A DNA stretch of 45,452 bases. It comes from Cytophagales bacterium (GTDB lineage: Bacteria; Bacteroidota; Bacteroidia; Cytophagales; Thermoflexibacteraceae). The stretch is from the NCBI GenBank assembly GCA_013298985.1, contig JAAFJS010000016.1:1-45452 (forward strand), given 5' to 3'. Positions 42,950 through 45,452 of this stretch are shown piece by piece (position 1 is the first letter of the stretch; each line of letters starts with the position of its first letter). The notes under the pieces were generated by a model, which saw only the letters and a program-made list of their open reading frames with translations, was not told where the DNA came from and did no database searches. The translations under genes were made by a program, and so were the position numbers.

Positions 42950-43642
42950 TTAATCAAAATTCACCTCTTGTATTGCCAAAGGCATAACCAAGCCATTTTT
43001 GACTTCTACCGCCCTGTCTGCGTATTTTTGTAGGCGAGGGTCATGTGTAACCACTGCCACCGATTTTCCCTGTCTTGCGAGTGCTTTGAGTTCGTCCATC
43101 ACTATTGCAAAAGAGTTTTTGTCCAAAGAAGCAGTCGGCTCATCGCACAAAACGATTTTCGGATTTGTAACCAGCGCACGTGCTATCGCAATGCGTTGTT
43201 GCTGACCGCCAGAGAGTTGCTTGGGTAAATTCTTTCGCCTGTCGCTCATGCCTACGGTTTCCAATGCCTTGCTCACACGAGTTTTGATTTCGCTACTTTT
43301 TATGCCTTGCAGTTTTAGCGGCATTGCTACGTTTTCCTCTGCGGTAAGGGGTGCAAGCAAGTTAAACTGCTGAAATACAAAGCCAATGGTATCTAAGCGC
43401 AACTTCGCTAACTGATTCGTTTTCATTTTATTAACGTGCTGCCCTGCCACATACAAATCCCCTTGTGAAGGATAAATCACGCAGCCCAAAAGCGAAAGCA
43501 AAGTCGTTTTTCCAGAACCCGAAGGACCAATGATGAGCAAAAGTTCGCCCTCATTCAGCTGCAAGGTCGTAGGTTGCAGGGCTACAATCGTTTGGTCGCC
43601 TGTTTGGTACTCTTTCCCTGCACTTTTAAGTTCTGCAATCAT
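42950..43642 (-). CDS. ABC transporter ATP-binding protein, DevA/LolD-like
   Basis: This 230-residue ATPase has Walker A GPSGSGKTTLLS (39-50), the Q-loop near FVFQQFNLLAPLT, the signature LSGGQQQRIAIARAL, Walker B KIVLCDEPTASLD and the H-loop VVTHDPRL. It is the MacB/LolD/DevA subtype that partners with FtsX-like permeases. It is the first gene of the leftward exporter cluster and has a well-formed promoter 41 bases upstream. Confidence 0.94.
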   Translation of the reverse strand: MIAELKSAGKEYQTGDQTIVALQPTTLQLNEGELLLIIGPSGSGKTTLLSLLGCVIYPSQGDLYVAGQHVNKMKTNQLAKLRLDTIGFVFQQFNLLAPLTAEENVAMPLKLQGIKSSEIKTRVSKALETVGMSDRRKNLPKQLSGGQQQRIAIARALVTNPKIVLCDEPTASLDKNSFAIVMDELKALARQGKSVAVVTHDPRLQKYADRAVEVKNGLVMPLAIQEVNFD

Positions 43643-43683
43643 TTATTAGTATGTTTTCGTTATTAAAAATTCAAATGATGGGA

Positions 43684-43716
43684 CAAATATACTATGTTTT
43701 CAAACTAAAAAGCAAA
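43684..43716 (-). promoter_or_regulatory. Promoter of the exporter operon
   Basis: On the minus strand TTTG (43713-43716), a 21-base spacer and TATATTTG (43684-43691) match the Bacteroidota consensus. The ATPase start codon is 41 bases downstream. Confidence 0.75.
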
Positions 43717-43851
43717 TAAAAATGAAAAAATATTTTGAAAACATTGTTAATGTATTTTAGTTTCTGTGAAAGTTGATTGAAATGTATAATAAGCGTTTTG
43801 AATTATAACTTTGCGATTCCCTTAAATTTACAAAAAACAAGTTTATATTTT

Positions 43852-44001
43852 TCCCAAGCAGGATTTTTAGCACTACAATATAACCTAAGCGTTTCTAATG
43901 CTATTATTGTTGCTATGTGCCTTGTCTATCATTTACCATTATTTACTTACAATCTTGCTGATTTTCAATTTATTGAAGGCATTGATATATTTAGAACATA
44001 G
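43852..44001 (+). pseudogene. Remnant of a PIN-domain toxin (VapC-like), C-terminal part
   Basis: The frame reads QAGFLALQYNLSVSNAIIVA then LPLFTYNLADFQFIEGI, which resembles the C-terminal third of PIN ribonucleases (normally ...LSxxDAxIAA...LxTxNxxDFxxI). The usual aspartate of the DAIIAA segment is asparagine, and the N-terminal half, with its own acidic residues, is missing. An open frame continues upstream to 43777, but that part is not PIN-like. It is probably a decayed toxin gene. Confidence 0.65.
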
Positions 44002-44003
44002 CA

Positions 44004-44045
44004 AATCATTATTCACTCAAAACTTCTCTGTAAACCCATGAAAAC
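44004..44045 (+). repeat. Toxin-antitoxin linker repeat, copy A
   Basis: This begins aatcattattcactcaaaa and ends taaacccatgaaaac. It matches 45294-45335 at roughly nine of ten positions. It starts three bases after the stop of the PIN remnant. Confidence 0.75.
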
Positions 44046-44124
44046 ATCACTTCTTCCCCGTTTCCTCTCCTATTCATTTGCTTTTTCAAAATAAAAGAGG
44101 TATTTTAGCACAAAAAATAAAGAA

Positions 44125-44493
44125 ATGGTGATACAAAAAGATATATTGAACTTGACCATGCCTATTAATTTTGACCAATTGGTGGGCTTGATAATGCAAC
44201 TGCCACAGGATTACAAGCAAAAGCTAAAAAATATTTTAGTTGATGATATTACGCTGACTTTGGACGCAGATGCACCACTGACTTTTGAGCAGTGGAATAG
44301 TGAGTTTGACAATCAGAATTTGCAAGAGTATCTACCTGAATATGAGATGACGCTTTTGGAATTCCGCCAGAAACAGTGGGAAGATGAGCAAGATACAGCA
44401 GGGCAAATGAATGAGCAAGAATTTAAAACTTGGTTAAAAACAGCATGGACAAGTCAAATACCAAAAGAAACCCAGACTACTACAAGTCTTTGA
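44125..44493 (+). CDS. Hypothetical acidic protein, antitoxin-like
   Basis: This 122-residue soluble acidic protein has no signal peptide. The start INFDQLVGLIMQLPQDYKQK resembles the N-terminal helices of small antitoxin-type proteins that accompany PIN toxins, and the C-terminal half is rich in glutamate and glutamine (EFRQKQWEDEQDTAGQMNEQ). The ATG at 44125 is used; MPINFDQ eleven residues later is a possible alternative. It lies between a PIN remnant and a mazEF-like pair. The antitoxin idea rests on context and weak similarity. Confidence 0.5.
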   Translation: MVIQKDILNLTMPINFDQLVGLIMQLPQDYKQKLKNILVDDITLTLDADAPLTFEQWNSEFDNQNLQEYLPEYEMTLLEFRQKQWEDEQDTAGQMNEQEFKTWLKTAWTSQIPKETQTTTSL

Positions 44494-44506
44494 AAAAGAA
44501 ATAAAC

Positions 44507-44628
44507 TCACTCACCAAACCCATGAAAATCTTAAAAAATTTGTACGATTCACCGTTGCGATTCCATTCCAGATTTCTAATTCTTGGATTCCAGATTCTGT
44601 ATTCCCCACCTAAGCCCAAGCAGGATTT
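44507..44628 (+). repeat. Toxin-antitoxin linker repeat, copy B
   Basis: It starts actcactcaccaaacccatg, continues aaaatcttaaaaaattt, then ttgcgattccattccagatt, and ends cccaagcaggattttta. The same start and end motifs occur in copy C, and ttgcgattcc and the end motif occur before the PIN remnant at 43812-43872. It follows the stop of the acidic gene. Confidence 0.7.
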
Positions 44629-44640
44629 TTAATTCTATTT

Positions 44641-44672
44641 TTTGAAATTTTAGAAGAAAATGATTATTTTTA
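44641..44672 (+). promoter_or_regulatory. Candidate promoter of mazEF-like pair
   Basis: TTTG (44641-44644), a 20-base spacer and TATTTTTA (44665-44672) match the consensus except for the last base. The antitoxin start is 46 bases downstream. Confidence 0.42.
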
Positions 44673-44718
44673 CAAAAACAAATGGTAACATAATAAGTAA
44701 TTTAACATAAAAAATACG

Positions 44719-44967
44719 ATGCAAGCATTAGAATTAGAGGCAGAAATAGACTACGATGGTTTTTTGAAGATAGAAAAACCATTGCCTTTTATCAAAAATA
44801 GAAGCGTAAGGCTTATTGTATTAATTTCTGATGAAATAGACGAATTAGCAAGTGAACAACTATGGATAAAGTCAATAGCAACTAATCCTGTGTTTGATTT
44901 TTTGAACGACCCCACAGAAGATATTTATTCTCTCACAGACGGACAACCCTTTGAGTATGAAAAATAA
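44719..44967 (+). CDS. Antitoxin partner of MazF-like toxin
   Basis: This 82-residue acidic protein has a short N-terminal beta-rich segment (LEAEIDYDGFLKIEKPLPFI, then RSVRLIVLIS), as in small antitoxins that both bind DNA and wrap the toxin, and a C-terminal acidic tail (FLNDPTEDIYSLTDGQPFEYEK) suited to toxin binding. It overlaps the toxin gene by 11 bases (44957-44967), which is typical of toxin-antitoxin operons. I infer the role mainly from this overlap. Confidence 0.72.
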   Translation: MQALELEAEIDYDGFLKIEKPLPFIKNRSVRLIVLISDEIDELASEQLWIKSIATNPVFDFLNDPTEDIYSLTDGQPFEYEK

Positions 44968-45295
44968 AATTATCTTAGTTCCCTTTCCTTTTGATGACCT
45001 TAGCGAATTGAAAGTAAGACCTGCCTTGTGTCTTACCAATGCCATTACTACGCATCAGCACATAGTGATTGCTTTTATTACAAGCCAAGTACAAAATGCC
45101 ACTGAAACCACAGACATTATGATTCGGCGCACAGACCCTGATTTTTCGCAAACAGGGTTAATCACTGACTCTGCGATTAGGCTGCACAGATTAGTAACTA
45201 TTCCTATTAGCCTGATTAGAAGGCAATTGGGTGTTTTACCTTCTTCGTATCAAACGATAGTCAACGATAAACTTAGGCAACTATTTGATATATAA
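44957..45295 (+). CDS. MazF/PemK-family endoribonuclease toxin
   Basis: This 112-residue protein of the CcdB/MazF fold contains IILVPFPFDDLSELKVRPAL, the family signature (the usual arginine-proline step is R-P in KVRPALCLT), AFITSQVQN, and the C-terminal SAIRLHRLVTIPISLIRRQL. Such toxins cut mRNA in a sequence-specific way when the antitoxin is lost. I start at the ATG at 44957, inside the antitoxin gene; a TTG two codons earlier is also in frame. Confidence 0.88.
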   Translation: MKNKIILVPFPFDDLSELKVRPALCLTNAITTHQHIVIAFITSQVQNATETTDIMIRRTDPDFSQTGLITDSAIRLHRLVTIPISLIRRQLGVLPSSYQTIVNDKLRQLFDI

Positions 45296-45452
45296 TCATT
45301 TATCACTCAAAACTTCCCTATAAACCCATGAAAACCTTAAAAAATTTCTGTATTCCTGTATTCTATTTTGGATTTCATTCCAGATTCCAGATTTTGTATT
45401 TCCTATTCCAGATTTTGTATTTCCCCACCTACGCCCAAGCAGGATTTTTAGC
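45294..45452 (+). repeat. Toxin-antitoxin linker repeat, copy C, cut by window end
   Basis: This starts as copy A (from aatcatttatcactcaaaa) and ends as copy B (cccaagcaggatttttagc at the last base). In between it carries two direct copies of attccagattttgtatttc-like sequence. A frame opening with ATG at 45328 stays open to the window end and finishes PTYAQAGFLA, similar to the PIN remnant's QAGFLA, so a further PIN-type gene or fragment may follow. Confidence 0.7.

Noticed and set aside
44038-44097. Short open frame starting atgaaaacatcac
   Set aside because: It gives only 18 residues and belongs to the repeated linker, so there is no reason to call it a gene.
44004-45452. Integron attC sites separating toxin-antitoxin genes
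   Set aside because: The linkers lack the paired core sites (RYYYAAC/GTTRRRY) and overall palindromic shape of attC sites, and no integron integrase is present in the window.

Overview
The window comes from a low-GC member of the Bacteroidota, most likely order Cytophagales (the order is my inference). The signs are: several promoters of the Bacteroidota form TTTG, about 20 bases, TAnnTTTG; A-rich start regions mostly lacking Shine-Dalgarno sequences; the order acpP-fabF-rnc; a cytochrome-b-type SdhC; and a zinc-free L36 and S14.

Layout. Positions 1-12.6 kb read rightward and hold envelope and metabolic genes: a lipoprotein, an alpha/beta hydrolase, a GT39-type glycosyltransferase, thioredoxin reductase, an M23/LysM peptidase, a phytoene/squalene synthase with a small partner, a second lipoprotein, a DUF2279 membrane protein interrupted by a palindromic repeat, an Omp85-like porin and an S10 carboxypeptidase. 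Positions 12.7-24.3 kb read leftward. This is a ribosomal protein cluster (rplP to rplQ, with secY, infA and rpoA) followed by prmA. It begins at rplP: the S10-operon half (rpsJ to rpsC) is absent, and a well-formed promoter lies upstream of rplP. Positions 24.3-27.2 kb hold a MazG-like pyrophosphohydrolase, a TPR protein and an orphan ABC ATPase. Positions 27.3-31.0 kb hold acpP-fabF-rnc, an sdhC without sdhA/B, and yidD.

Positions 31.1-38 kb are more accessory: a TPR sensor kinase whose phospho-accepting histidine is glutamine, a stand-alone restriction-type N-terminal nuclease domain, an NTF2-like secreted protein, phenylalanine 4-hydroxylase, and a Roc-COR (Roco) GTPase with ten nearly identical 22-residue leucine-rich repeats. 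The Roco gene is bracketed by a short copy of the 3' end of the neighbouring tolC-type gene. Positions 38.1-43.7 kb form a leftward tripartite exporter operon (ABC ATPase, TspO/MBR-like membrane protein, adaptor, permease, TolC-type channel) with palindromic repeats in its gaps.

Positions 43.7-45.45 kb are a toxin-antitoxin neighbourhood: a PIN-toxin remnant, an acidic antitoxin-like gene and a mazEF-type pair, separated by recurring linker sequences; the last linker runs off the window end.

Most protein calls are standard families recognised by motif. The points most worth following are the degenerate sensor kinase, the Roco cassette with its flanking repeats, the structured RNA between rpsK and rpsD with mutually exclusive pairings, the covarying palindromes at 41.9-42.1 kb, and the repeated toxin-antitoxin linkers. 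No tRNA, rRNA, CRISPR array or intact insertion sequence was seen.
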